Assembly (NCBI RefSeq): GCF_002251295.1
Contig: NZ_NPJA01000019.1
Location: 124,001 to 188,000 of the forward strand
Direction of reading: 5' to 3'
DNA length: 64,000 nucleotides
Origin: Prevotella sp. P5-50
Lineage (GTDB): Bacteria > Bacteroidota > Bacteroidia > Bacteroidales > Bacteroidaceae
A program made the position numbers and the translations under genes. Position 1 is the first letter of the stretch. The number at the start of each line of letters is the position of its first letter. Below, piece by piece: positions 9,104 to 19,203 of the stretch. The notes under the pieces are model-generated. The model had not been told where the DNA came from. It searched no databases and saw only the letters and a program-made list of their open reading frames with translations.

Positions 9104-10218
9104 CGATGAACGAAGATATCCGCTATACCATTGCCTTAAGTCGCATACTGGTGCTCTATCCTGCCGTTGCACAATTACTCTACCGCGAATTTGGATCGGC
9201 CCAAGCGGTATATGAAAACCGCAACAGACTGACTGAAACCGTACCCGATTGTTCACAAAGATTGATCGAACTGCTACAAGACTGGTCAGAGCCACTACTG
9301 CGTGCCGATGAGGAGATACGTTACATGACGGAAAACAATATCGAAGCTATCCCCTTCGGTAGCGACAACTATCCCACACGACTGCACGAATGTGCCGATG
9401 CACCACTTCTACTCTACTATCGTGGCAACGCCAACCTCAATGCGCGACGCGTGATAAGCATCGTGGGAACACGCCATTGTACGGTTTATGGCAACGATTT
9501 GATTCGCCGGTTTGTGGCAGACCTAAAGACAAAATGCCCCGATACACTTATCGTCAGCGGTCTGGCATACGGTGTGGATGTGTGCGCTCATAAGTACTCC
9601 CTTGACAACGGGATACCTACCGTTGGAGTCCTTGCTCATGGACTCGACACGCTCTACCCATCTGCCCATCGTGGCATTGCCCAGCAAATGACCGAGCAGG
9701 GCGGTCTGCTGACGGAATATATGTCGATGACACGTCCTGAAAAAATGAATTTCGTGAAACGCAACCGCATTGTGGCTGGCATAAGCGATGCCACTATCGT
9801 AGTAGAAAGTGCATCACATGGCGGCAGTCTCATTACTGCCGACATTGCTCAAAACTATGGTCGCGAGGTGTTTGCATTCCCTGGTCCGGTAGGAGCGGAA
9901 TATAGCAAAGGATGCAACCAACTCATCCGCAACAATGGCGCAACCCTCATCACTTCTGCCGATGATTTCATTTCATCAATGGGATGGACTACCGACAGTT
10001 TGCGTCCGCAAGCCGTAGAGCGCCAGCTCTTCCCTGATCTTACCATCGAAGAACAGGCTGTTGTTGATGCTTTAAGCAAAACCAACGACCTACAGCTCAA
10101 TATGATAACAACCGTCACCAACATCCCTATCGGCCAAGTCACCGCCCTACTCTTCAGCTTGGAAATGAAAGGAGTAGTACGTCCTATGGCTGGTGGCACC
10201 TATCATCTACTGAGCTGA
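9100..10218 (+). CDS. dprA: DNA-processing protein DprA
   Basis: A 372-residue protein of DprA/Smf type, which loads RecA onto incoming single-stranded DNA during transformation. The Rossmann-like core (about residues 80-300) has the expected motifs IVGTRHCTVYG, SGLAYGVDVCAHK, FVKRNRIVAGISDA and SxHGGSLITADIA. A C-terminal winged helix (about 310-372) ends the protein, and the N-terminal helical part is present. It overlaps the thioesterase stop by 4 nt. Competence has not been shown here; dprA occurs in many Bacteroidota without known transformation. Confidence 0.95.
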   Translation: MTMNEDIRYTIALSRILVLYPAVAQLLYREFGSAQAVYENRNRLTETVPDCSQRLIELLQDWSEPLLRADEEIRYMTENNIEAIPFGSDNYPTRLHECADAPLLLYYRGNANLNARRVISIVGTRHCTVYGNDLIRRFVADLKTKCPDTLIVSGLAYGVDVCAHKYSLDNGIPTVGVLAHGLDTLYPSAHRGIAQQMTEQGGLLTEYMSMTRPEKMNFVKRNRIVAGISDATIVVESASHGGSLITADIAQNYGREVFAFPGPVGAEYSKGCNQLIRNNGATLITSADDFISSMGWTTDSLRPQAVERQLFPDLTIEEQAVVDALSKTNDLQLNMITTVTNIPIGQVTALLFSLEMKGVVRPMAGGTYHLLS

Positions 10219-10249
10219 TACTCCGACAACCATCATACAACAATCAAGA

Positions 10250-11203
10250 ATGACAAAAATAGGAAATATAGAATTGGGCGAACGCCCGGTGTTTCTGGCA
10301 CCAATGGAAGACGTGACCGATATCGGTTTCCGTCTGCTCTGCAAGCGGTTTGGTGCATCAATGGTATATACAGAGTTTGTATCTGCCGAAGCTTTGGTGC
10401 GCGACATCAAATCGACGGTACAAAAACTAACGATTGCAGACGAGGAACGTCCAGTTGGCATACAGATATACGGCCGCGACATTGATGCTATGGTCGATGC
10501 TGCAAAGATGGTAGAACAAGCTGGTCCAGATCTGATTGACCTCAACTTCGGTTGTCCTGTCAAGAAGGTTGCAGGAAAAGGCGCAGGTGCTGGCATGTTG
10601 CAGAATATCGACAAATTGCTCGACATCACTCGTAAGGTTGTCGATGCAGTAAATCTGCCTGTCACGGTAAAGACCCGTTTGGGTTGGAACAACGACAATC
10701 TCGTCATCACCACACTCGCCGAACAGTTGCAAGACTGTGGCATAAAGGCACTAACCATCCATGGCCGCACTCGTGCGCAGATGTACACAGGTGATGCCGA
10801 CTGGACACTGATAGGAGAAGTGAAGCGCAATCCCCGCATCCACATCCCCATCATAGGTAATGGCGATATCAAATCGCTCGACGATGCCGACCGCGCTTTC
10901 GACCAATATGGTGTTGATGCGGTGATGATCGGCCGTGCCACATTTGGTTGTCCTTGGATATTCAGTCGTAAGGAACTAACGCTTGATGAGAAGATTGACG
11001 TATTGGAAGAACAATTGCGCATCAATGTTGAGCGCATCGACGAGCGCCGTGGCATTCTCCACACCCGTCGTCACTTAGCAGCATCGCCTGTATTCAAAGG
11101 TATTCCAGACTTCCGCCAGACGCGCATTGCCATGTTGCGTGCAGAGAAGATGGACGAGGTGATGCAGATACTGGAACAATGTCGTGAGCGATTGCGCCAA
11201 TAG
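10250..11203 (+). CDS. dusB: tRNA-dihydrouridine synthase
   Basis: A 317-residue flavoenzyme that reduces uridine to dihydrouridine in tRNA D-loops. It shows the FMN-binding TIM barrel with APMEDVTDIGFR (about residues 17-28), DLNFGCPVKKVAGKGAGAGM including the catalytic Cys (about residue 102), VKTRLGW (about 141-147), and the C-terminal HTRRHLA segment of the helical domain. The DusB assignment rests on overall resemblance to the bacterial B subgroup. It ends the plus-strand run and is separated from the convergent enolase gene by a hairpin at 11241-11272. Confidence 0.92.
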   Translation: MTKIGNIELGERPVFLAPMEDVTDIGFRLLCKRFGASMVYTEFVSAEALVRDIKSTVQKLTIADEERPVGIQIYGRDIDAMVDAAKMVEQAGPDLIDLNFGCPVKKVAGKGAGAGMLQNIDKLLDITRKVVDAVNLPVTVKTRLGWNNDNLVITTLAEQLQDCGIKALTIHGRTRAQMYTGDADWTLIGEVKRNPRIHIPIIGNGDIKSLDDADRAFDQYGVDAVMIGRATFGCPWIFSRKELTLDEKIDVLEEQLRINVERIDERRGILHTRRHLAASPVFKGIPDFRQTRIAMLRAEKMDEVMQILEQCRERLRQ

Positions 11204-11240
11204 AGTTGTTCATCAAAACAATTATCGCATATAACTTTAA

Positions 11241-11272
11241 AAGGGGTGGAAGCCACATGGCATCCACCCCTT
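11241..11272. terminator. Bidirectional terminator between dusB and eno
   Basis: AAGGGGTGGAAGCC pairs with GGCATCCACCCCTT around an ACAT loop with one internal mismatch. A flank TTTAA/TTATC lies on each side, so it can serve both convergent genes. Confidence 0.8.
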
Positions 11273-11298
11273 ATCAGTATTTGCTGTAGTAATAGAGA

Positions 11299-12612
<1,314 letters not shown>

Positions 12613-12648
12613 CTATTATTTTAATGAATGATTGTAAATTTCCGTGCG

Positions 12649-12656
12649 CAAAGTTA
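12649..12656 (-). promoter_or_regulatory. Promoter -7 box for eno
   Basis: CAAAGTTA on the plus strand reads TAACTTTG on the minus strand, 43 nt before the eno start at 12606. Confidence 0.6.
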
Positions 12657-12720
12657 CCAAATTTATCTCAAAACTCCATACTCCTGTGGCATTTTTATCG
12701 GTGTTTAACCTTTATTTATT

Positions 12721-14109
12721 TTATATAAGGTGTAGTTTGTCATGCCGAAATGGCAAAACAAAGTGCATCGGTTGGTTGGTAACAGGATGTCGGAACCATA
12801 TTTCGGCAGCATGGAGCATGAGTCGGTCGGTGTCATCGGGATGGATTCGGGACGTTGTTGGGTTGGTATGTCCATATAGTTCATCGCCTTGAATGGGGCG
12901 CCCCAGCCCATCGGGGTGTGCACAATGTACCCGCAACTGATGGGTGCGTCCGGTATGTGGAGTGAGCGAAACTGTATTGGAGTCGATAAATTCATAGTCG
13001 GTGACTGCCGTTTTTCCGTGTTCCATATCAACCATTTGCAGCGGTCGATTTGTCATATCGGGCCGCATAGGCAGTCGGATGGTGCCTTTCGCTGGGCAGA
13101 GAACCTGTCCAGCTGCAGGTGGTTCGAGCAGAGCAACATAGCGTTTGCGCACCTCATGATGCAGGAATTGGTCTTGAAGGTCGCGATATGCATCGAGTGT
13201 CTTTGCCACGATGAGCAGTCCTGAGGTACCCATGTCCAATCGATGTGCCACATAACTGTCGGGATAGCGTTCTCGCATGACGGTCTCCACACTATAGGTT
13301 TCGTTGCGACCAGGCACACTCAGCACTCCCGAAGGCTTATCGACCACCAGCAGGCTATCGTCTTCATAGACAATGGCAATGGGTTTTCGTGGATGTGACA
13401 ATGTATCGGGATCTGGATCCACGTTAAGTCCTTTCAGCATCCATGACAGTACTGGTTTGCATTTTCCACTACACGCGGGATAGTATTGTAAGTGGTGCCG
13501 TATCTCTTGGCGAGGCGATTGTCCCCACCAGAATTCTGCCATACACCGTGGTTGAAGTCCGTGTTGATAAGCATACTGTAGGAGTTTGGGGGCACAACAG
13601 TCACCCGTACCGCCTGGAGGCAACGGAAATTTTCTTACCACACGGTCGCGATAGTAGCCTTGCCAAATATCGACCAACTGACTACTTTGCCCTTCTGCAT
13701 TGAGCATGCGATACTGGTCGAACAGCCAGCGTTGTAGTTTTTGCGACCGTTGCTTGCGTGATTCGCGGTCTGTCTCTGCTGTCATGGCTGAGATGGCGCG
13801 CTCCTCCTGTTTGAAATATCCATCTGGTTGTTGGGCATCGAATACTGGCGGCACGAAATAATCCCAGTCGTTACGACCGGCAAGGAGTCCACTATAAGCA
13901 GCCAGGAACACCAGTTGTCCCTGCTGCTCACACACCAATACACCAAACATCTTGCCGCGGTCGGCATCGTCTTGCAGTTCTTTATGGCTGGCAATATAGG
14001 TTTGCACCTCTGTTGCAGCTTGTCGGCAGAGCGGATGTGGCTCGTATCCGAAGGGATAGGTGAACCGTTCGGGTGGCTTTTCGTCGGAATATAGAGGATG
14101 TAGCGTCAT
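12721..14109 (-). CDS. RluA-family pseudouridine synthase with N-terminal extension
   Basis: A 462-residue protein. The C-terminal half (about residues 230-460) is an RluA-type pseudouridine synthase: IVYEDDSLLVVDKPSGVLSVPG, VMRERYPDSYVAHRLDMGTSG with the catalytic Asp in HRLD, and a C-terminal HQLRVH motif. The N-terminal about 220 residues, with a four-Cys region around CCAPKLLQYAY, are not part of the core domain; the same two-part layout occurs in RluA-like proteins of several phyla. I set the start at 14109 because a TATCTTTG box lies just upstream (14130-14137) and the longer frame would read through 88-bp repeat DNA. The RNA target is unknown. Confidence 0.88.
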   Translation of the reverse strand: MTLHPLYSDEKPPERFTYPFGYEPHPLCRQAATEVQTYIASHKELQDDADRGKMFGVLVCEQQGQLVFLAAYSGLLAGRNDWDYFVPPVFDAQQPDGYFKQEERAISAMTAETDRESRKQRSQKLQRWLFDQYRMLNAEGQSSQLVDIWQGYYRDRVVRKFPLPPGGTGDCCAPKLLQYAYQHGLQPRCMAEFWWGQSPRQEIRHHLQYYPACSGKCKPVLSWMLKGLNVDPDPDTLSHPRKPIAIVYEDDSLLVVDKPSGVLSVPGRNETYSVETVMRERYPDSYVAHRLDMGTSGLLIVAKTLDAYRDLQDQFLHHEVRKRYVALLEPPAAGQVLCPAKGTIRLPMRPDMTNRPLQMVDMEHGKTAVTDYEFIDSNTVSLTPHTGRTHQLRVHCAHPDGLGRPIQGDELYGHTNPTTSRIHPDDTDRLMLHAAEIWFRHPVTNQPMHFVLPFRHDKLHLI

Positions 14110-14129
14110 TGCTTTTTTGTTTTCTGATG

Positions 14130-14137
14130 CAAAGATA
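14130..14137 (-). promoter_or_regulatory. Promoter -7 box for RluA-family gene
   Basis: CAAAGATA on the plus strand reads TATCTTTG on the minus strand, 21 nt before the ATG at 14109. It argues against the longer frame starting at 14253. Confidence 0.6.
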
Positions 14138-14156
14138 CAACTTTTTTGCCAAATTC

Positions 14157-14365
14157 CTTTTGCATTTCGCTCGCTTAATCGTACCTTTGATACTATGCAT
14201 CCAAGGTAGGCTGCACCTCGAAAATGAAAAGAAAAACATTTTTTCTTTTGCATTTCGCTCGGTTTGCACTACCTTTGAAATTACATATCCAAGGTACTCA
14301 CACTCGGAAATACAAAAGAAAAACAGATTTTTCTTTTGTATTTCGCTCGCTTAATCGTACCTTTG
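14157..14365 (+). repeat. 88-bp promoter-bearing tandem repeat, locus 1
   Basis: A 33-bp block beginning CTTTTGNATTTCGCTC and ending TACCTTTG occurs at 14157-14189, 14245-14277 and 14333-14365, exactly 88 bp apart. Each block has TTTG and TACCTTTG 19 bp apart, the ideal Bacteroides spacing. After each of the first two blocks comes an opposing half (CCAAGGTA...GAAAAG), making every unit an imperfect inverted repeat. The third box lies 48 nt before the ATG of the pectate-lyase-like gene. Related units lie at 19056-19176 and 50555-50675. Confidence 0.85.
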
Positions 14366-14412
14366 CAAACGCTACATTAAAAACAAACTAAAACTACTAA
14401 AACATTAAGCTT

Positions 14413-17064
14413 ATGAAACATTTTCTACACATGTTTCTCTGTTTGCTGTGCACACATACCGCTCATGCGCAACAAATAGACTTCAATCAACCCAACGACA
14501 ATCCTTCACAGTATCTGGAGGAAGGTTATGAAGCATGGGGAATCCCTACGCAACAGCAACCAGCTACCAAGACATTCGGTGGCGTTACATTTACCGTAGA
14601 AATAGAAGGCGATGTCAAGGGAAAGACCCTCTATACCGTAAGATGGAAAGACGGACGCCAACATTCCAAGCTCATCTGCGATGGTGTGATGGTCAAGGGA
14701 CTTGACGAACAGGGCAACAGACCCGAACTCACCACCGGACGGGTAGGCATCAAGGTGCATATAGCTGGACTGCCAAATGGCAACCACACCTTGCTGGCCT
14801 ATCACAACAATACGGATGGAGGCGATTTCGTAGCTCCTCCCATCAGTATCGATGTTGATGGAGTGACCAAAGTGACGGGCATACAACAGACCCGTCGTGC
14901 TACTTCGCTCTCTGAGTCTGCCAAATCGAGCGTAGAATTTACCGTCACAGATCAACGACCTGTCACCATCACCTATTATACAGTACCTGTAGAGGACACG
15001 ACCTACACTACCACATCGCTCGAACTCAACTCGCTTGAAGTGGGCGGTGACACTTTCATGGCACTCGACCCTACCCCTGCCAACAACGACCGCCATGCGG
15101 CATGGGAGGATGGTAAGGCTTCGCTGTCGTGGAAAGCTCCCGATGGTACCGCCAAGCACCACTTGGTATTCGGCACCGACTCCATGGCAGTTGTCAATGC
15201 CACAACCTACGACTATGAAGGAACAGCAGCCTCATGGCAGACCGGTCAGCTATCGCCATTGACCAGATACTTCTGGCGCATGGACGAAGAGGATGCCCAA
15301 GGCAAGATACACCATGGCACGGTATGGTCGTTTCAACCGCGCCGCAAGGCATTTCCTGATGCCGAAGGCTATGGTCAATATGCTGTTGGTGGACGCGGAG
15401 GCATAGTCTATCATGTCACTTCACTCGATGACGATGCCACCAATCCCCAACCCGGAACTTTCCGCTATGGTATCACTCAGGTGAAAGGGCCACGCACCAT
15501 CGTGTTTGATGTGGCAGGTGTAATCCACCTGAAAGCCCGTCTGACCTGTTCTGAGAAATATGTTACCGTGGCGGGACAAACCGCGCCAGGCAACGGTATC
15601 TTGTTCCGTGGTGCACCATTCGGCATGCAGAGCGACGGTATCACCCGTTTCATCCGTCTCTACCGAGGCCATATCATTGATGCCAAAGATGCACAGATCG
15701 GTATCGACGGAATGGGTATGGCGGGCAACGACCATGCCATCATGGACCATTGCTCCATTTCTTGGACCATCGACGAAGGTTTCTCAAGCCGTAATGCCAA
15801 GGCCATCACGCTGCAACGCACTATCATCAGCGAGGCGCTCAACTGTGCCAACCATCCCAACTACGGCACGGGAACACAACACGGCTATGCCGCTACCATC
15901 GGAAGCGGACAGATGGGAGGACTGCCCGGATCGTTCCACCACAATCTGTTGGCACATAACGAAGGACGCAACTGGAGTATCTCTGGCGGACTCGATGGCA
16001 CCGGCAACTATGATGGTCATCATGATGTGTTCAACAATGTGGTTTATAACTGGGGCAGCCGTGCTACCGACGGTGGTTCCCATGAAATCAATTTCGTCAA
16101 CAACTACTATAAGATGGGACCTGCCACAACCATGAGAAAACTCTTCCGCCATCAGTTTGAAGGAACGGGCAGCGGAACACAGGCAGCTTATGTCAAAGGC
16201 AATATTCGCGAAGAACCATCAGGATCAAAAGTCAACGATAAGGAAGGCGACACCTATATATATGAACTCTCCAACGGTCAAGTGCTCAACTGGGAACCCT
16301 GGGCCACTAAGCCTTTCTTTGAAAGCTATGCCGAAATCGAAACGGCAGAAAGTGCCTACAAGAGTGTGTTGAGCGATGTGGGTTGCAATATGCCTACTCT
16401 TAACAAGCACGATGCACGTATCATCGACGAAACGCGCAACGGATCTACATCGACCACCGGTAGCAAAACGGGCAAAAAAGGCCTCATCGACCATGAGGAA
16501 GACAGCGAGGGTTTCGATGCCGCCAAACTTGGAATCACCACCGAGACACGTCCTACAGGATTCGATACCGATATGGATGGCATCCCCGACTGGTTTGAAG
16601 AAATTGCAGGAACAGATAAAAATGTTGCCAACAACAATGACGATCGAGATGGAGACCACTACACCGACTTGGAAGAATACCTTGATTGGATGGCACATCC
16701 AAACTTCATCGTGAAGGTTGGCGATACCAAGAGCATCGACCTCAAACCCTATTTCGCAGGCTATCCTTCGTTTACGGCTACCATTGCCAATAGCGTCAGC
16801 GGTGCCACCATCGAAGACAACAGCCTCAACATGGTCACTACGGTCAAGGGATTCTATACCGTTCGCGTCAAAGTGAGCGACGGTTCCGACTCGATGGTAC
16901 GTCAGTTCAACTTTGCCGTGACCGACGGTACAACAGGTATCGAACATGTGAAGACCGACGAAGAACAGACCGACGGTCCTATTTACGACCTTCAGGGCCG
17001 TCGCATACAGCGTCCGTCAAAGGGCATCTATATACAGAACGGACAGAAGCGACTGGCTCGTTAA
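14413..17064 (+). CDS. Secreted pectate-lyase-like protein (PL1-type beta-helix)
   Basis: An 883-residue exported protein. A signal peptide ends near residue 20 (HTAHAQQ). Residues about 25-160 form a beta-rich domain, about 180-310 a fibronectin III-like region ending WSFQPRRKAF, and about 315-600 a right-handed beta-helix of pectate-lyase type: FPDAEGYGQYAVGGRGG, GPRTIVFDVAGVIHL, VTVAGQTAPGNGI, DHCSISWTIDEG and HHNLLAHNEGRNW. An EF-hand-like stretch (DTDMDGIPDWFE, DDRDGDHYTDLEEYL, about 714-757) precedes an Ig-like domain and a C-terminal YDLQGRRIQRPSKGIYI tail typical of secreted Bacteroidales proteins. Its likely role is cleavage of pectic polymers outside the cell. It stands alone behind triple 88-bp promoter repeats. 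Confidence 0.85.
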   Translation: MKHFLHMFLCLLCTHTAHAQQIDFNQPNDNPSQYLEEGYEAWGIPTQQQPATKTFGGVTFTVEIEGDVKGKTLYTVRWKDGRQHSKLICDGVMVKGLDEQGNRPELTTGRVGIKVHIAGLPNGNHTLLAYHNNTDGGDFVAPPISIDVDGVTKVTGIQQTRRATSLSESAKSSVEFTVTDQRPVTITYYTVPVEDTTYTTTSLELNSLEVGGDTFMALDPTPANNDRHAAWEDGKASLSWKAPDGTAKHHLVFGTDSMAVVNATTYDYEGTAASWQTGQLSPLTRYFWRMDEEDAQGKIHHGTVWSFQPRRKAFPDAEGYGQYAVGGRGGIVYHVTSLDDDATNPQPGTFRYGITQVKGPRTIVFDVAGVIHLKARLTCSEKYVTVAGQTAPGNGILFRGAPFGMQSDGITRFIRLYRGHIIDAKDAQIGIDGMGMAGNDHAIMDHCSISWTIDEGFSSRNAKAITLQRTIISEALNCANHPNYGTGTQHGYAATIGSGQMGGLPGSFHHNLLAHNEGRNWSISGGLDGTGNYDGHHDVFNNVVYNWGSRATDGGSHEINFVNNYYKMGPATTMRKLFRHQFEGTGSGTQAAYVKGNIREEPSGSKVNDKEGDTYIYELSNGQVLNWEPWATKPFFESYAEIETAESAYKSVLSDVGCNMPTLNKHDARIIDETRNGSTSTTGSKTGKKGLIDHEEDSEGFDAAKLGITTETRPTGFDTDMDGIPDWFEEIAGTDKNVANNNDDRDGDHYTDLEEYLDWMAHPNFIVKVGDTKSIDLKPYFAGYPSFTATIANSVSGATIEDNSLNMVTTVKGFYTVRVKVSDGSDSMVRQFNFAVTDGTTGIEHVKTDEEQTDGPIYDLQGRRIQRPSKGIYIQNGQKRLAR

Positions 17065-17131
17065 CTCGAAAAACAAATCCCGATTAGGGAATAAATCACA
17101 TAGCAGGGTGCAGAGATACACAAAAAAAGTG

Positions 17132-17139
17132 TAACTTTG
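17132..17139 (+). promoter_or_regulatory. Promoter -7 box, near-leaderless, for helicase gene
   Basis: TAACTTTG ends only 8 nt before the ATG at 17148, so the transcript should have almost no 5' leader. No good -33 element was seen. Confidence 0.55.
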
Positions 17140-17147
17140 CACCCACT

Positions 17148-19037
17148 ATGGTTTCTACGACATCGCCTGTTCAGGCACTCACCCAACAACGATTGCTACT
17201 CCAGATGGAGTATCAAGCCGAGAAAGAAGCCTTCCGCAAACAGACCGAAGAGATGGGAATGATGCGGAAGGTAAAGCGTGGCGATGCTTGGTATCCGTTG
17301 CAAATCACCAAGAGCTACTATAATTCGCTCAACCAACTGGCTGTGGAGGTGATGCGCACTACCGATACCGACATCGAGCACAACTTCGAATTTGGCAAAC
17401 CCATCATATTTTTCTCCTGCGATAGTATGTCGCAAAAGGACGCCCGAATCAAGTATTTGTCGTTTACGGCTATGGTGAGCTATGTGGATGGCGACCGCAT
17501 GGTGTGCGTCATTCCCAACGATGGCTATCTGCTGACACTTCAGCGCAGCGACCATCTGGGTGTGCAATTATCGTTTGATGAGACCAGTTACCGATTGATG
17601 CTCGATGCACTCGACCGCGCCATACGTGCCAAAGGACGTCTGGCTTACCTTCGCGACCTCTTTTATTCGCGCAAAGAACCTGAAGTGCTGACGTTCGCAC
17701 CCATGCATTTTCCCTATCTCAACACCACGCAGGAGGCGGCGGTCAACTTAGTGTTGCGTGCCAAGGATGTGGCTATAGTCCATGGTCCGCCAGGAACAGG
17801 AAAGACCACAACGCTCGTAGAGGCTATCCACGAGACTCTTATGCGCGAGAGCCAGGTGTTGGTATGCGCACAAAGTAACATGGCTGTTGACTGGATTTCG
17901 GAGAAATTGGCAGACCGTGGCATCCCCGTACTGCGGTTGGGCAACCCCACACGTGTTACCGACAAAATGCTGTTTTTTACTTACGAGCGGCGCTTTGAGG
18001 GGCATCCCGACTATCCACAACTATGGGCCATCCGCAAAGCCATACGTGATTTGCGTGCTCACCGAAAGCGCGGCGATGAGAAATACCACCAGAAAATGGA
18101 GAGTCTGAAAGGGCGTGCCACCGAATTGGAGATACGCATCAACCAAGAACTCTTCGACGATGCACGAGTGATTGCCTGCACTTTGGTAGGAGCCGGCCAC
18201 CGACTGTTGGACGGCAGAAAGTTCAGCAGCCTCTTTATCGACGAGGCAGCACAGGCATTGGAAGCTGCCTGTTGGATTCCCATGCGCCGTGTGGGCCGAG
18301 TCATCCTTGCCGGCGACCACTGCCAACTGCCGCCCACGGTGAAGAGCATTGCTGCTCTCAAGGCTGGTTTGGGCCGCACATTGATGGAGCATCTGGTAGA
18401 GACAAAACCCTCGGCAGTCAGTCTATTGCAGACGCAATACCGCATGAACGAAGACATCATGCGCTTCTCTTCCGACTATTTCTATGATGGTAAGGTGGAG
18501 AGTGCTCCCGATGTGAAGTATCGTGGAATACTCGATTTGGACATTCCCATCGAGTGGATTGACACCAGCGGAGAGGAGATGCATGAGGAGTTTGTTGGCG
18601 ATTCGTTCGGTCGTATTAATAAAAAGGAGGGAACGCTGACGCTCGAAACCCTTCAACATTACTTCGAGCGCATCGGCAAAGAGCGTCTGCTCGACGAGCG
18701 CATCAATGTGGGCATTATCTCGCCCTATAGAGCACAGGTACAATACCTGCGCCGGTTGGTGAGCCGCAGCGAATACTTCAAGCCCTTCCGAAGGCTTATC
18801 AGCGTCAATACGGTAGATGGATTTCAAGGGCAGGAACGTGACATCATCGTCATCTCGCTGGTGCGTTCCAATCAAGAGGGACAGATCGGATTTCTCCGTG
18901 ACCTACGCCGCATGAACGTTGCCATTACTCGTGCACGTATGAAACTCATCATCTTGGGCGATGTGCCTACCATGACACGACATCCATTCTATAAGCAGCT
19001 GTGGGACTATATACAACGGTTGAAGAGGAAAGAATAG
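17148..19037 (+). CDS. Superfamily 1B helicase of Upf1/SMUBP2 type
   Basis: A 629-residue DNA/RNA helicase. Walker A is at about residues 214-222 (VHGPPGTGKTTT), and motif II is DEAAQALEAA (about 365-374). Other SF1 motifs are seen: VLVCAQSNMAVDW (Ia), GDHCQLPPTVKS (III), QYRMNEDIMRFSSDYFYDG (IV) and NTVDGFQGQERDIIVISLVRSN (V), then MNVAITRARMKLIILGD (VI). The N-terminal about 190 residues form a beta-rich region like the 1B domain of IGHMBP2/Upf1 proteins. It is a single gene with its own promoter. The cellular substrate is unknown. Confidence 0.93.
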   Translation: MVSTTSPVQALTQQRLLLQMEYQAEKEAFRKQTEEMGMMRKVKRGDAWYPLQITKSYYNSLNQLAVEVMRTTDTDIEHNFEFGKPIIFFSCDSMSQKDARIKYLSFTAMVSYVDGDRMVCVIPNDGYLLTLQRSDHLGVQLSFDETSYRLMLDALDRAIRAKGRLAYLRDLFYSRKEPEVLTFAPMHFPYLNTTQEAAVNLVLRAKDVAIVHGPPGTGKTTTLVEAIHETLMRESQVLVCAQSNMAVDWISEKLADRGIPVLRLGNPTRVTDKMLFFTYERRFEGHPDYPQLWAIRKAIRDLRAHRKRGDEKYHQKMESLKGRATELEIRINQELFDDARVIACTLVGAGHRLLDGRKFSSLFIDEAAQALEAACWIPMRRVGRVILAGDHCQLPPTVKSIAALKAGLGRTLMEHLVETKPSAVSLLQTQYRMNEDIMRFSSDYFYDGKVESAPDVKYRGILDLDIPIEWIDTSGEEMHEEFVGDSFGRINKKEGTLTLETLQHYFERIGKERLLDERINVGIISPYRAQVQYLRRLVSRSEYFKPFRRLISVNTVDGFQGQERDIIVISLVRSNQEGQIGFLRDLRRMNVAITRARMKLIILGDVPTMTRHPFYKQLWDYIQRLKRKE

Positions 19038-19055
19038 AGAGAAAAACGAGTTTTC

Positions 19056-19176
19056 ACTTTGCTCTTCACTCACTTAATCATACCTTTGCGACACCGTCGC
19101 CAAGGTACTAACGTTCGGAAAAGCAAAAGAAAAACAAGTTTTCCTTTTGCTTTTCGCTCACTAAATCGTACCTTTG
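19056..19176 (+). repeat. 88-bp promoter-bearing tandem repeat, locus 2
   Basis: Two 33-bp blocks, 19056-19088 and 19144-19176, end in TACCTTTG exactly 88 bp apart. Between them lies the opposing half (CCAAGGTACTAACGTTCGG ... AAGCAAAAG). The second box lies 28 nt before the ATG at 19204. The family is shared with 14157-14365 and 50555-50675. Confidence 0.85.
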
Positions 19177-19203
19177 TACCCAAAACCGAAAAAAACAATT
19201 AAA

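Noticed and set aside
14073..14354. Frames across the 88-bp repeats, including a 48-residue extension of the RluA-family gene
   Set aside because: The repeat occurs upstream of unrelated genes, and a promoter box lies between the frame start and the better ATG at 14109.
14157..14365. Invertible promoter (phase switch)
   Set aside because: The opposing halves are only about 70 percent alike by eye and no serine or tyrosine recombinase gene is nearby; kept only as a remote option in the findings.
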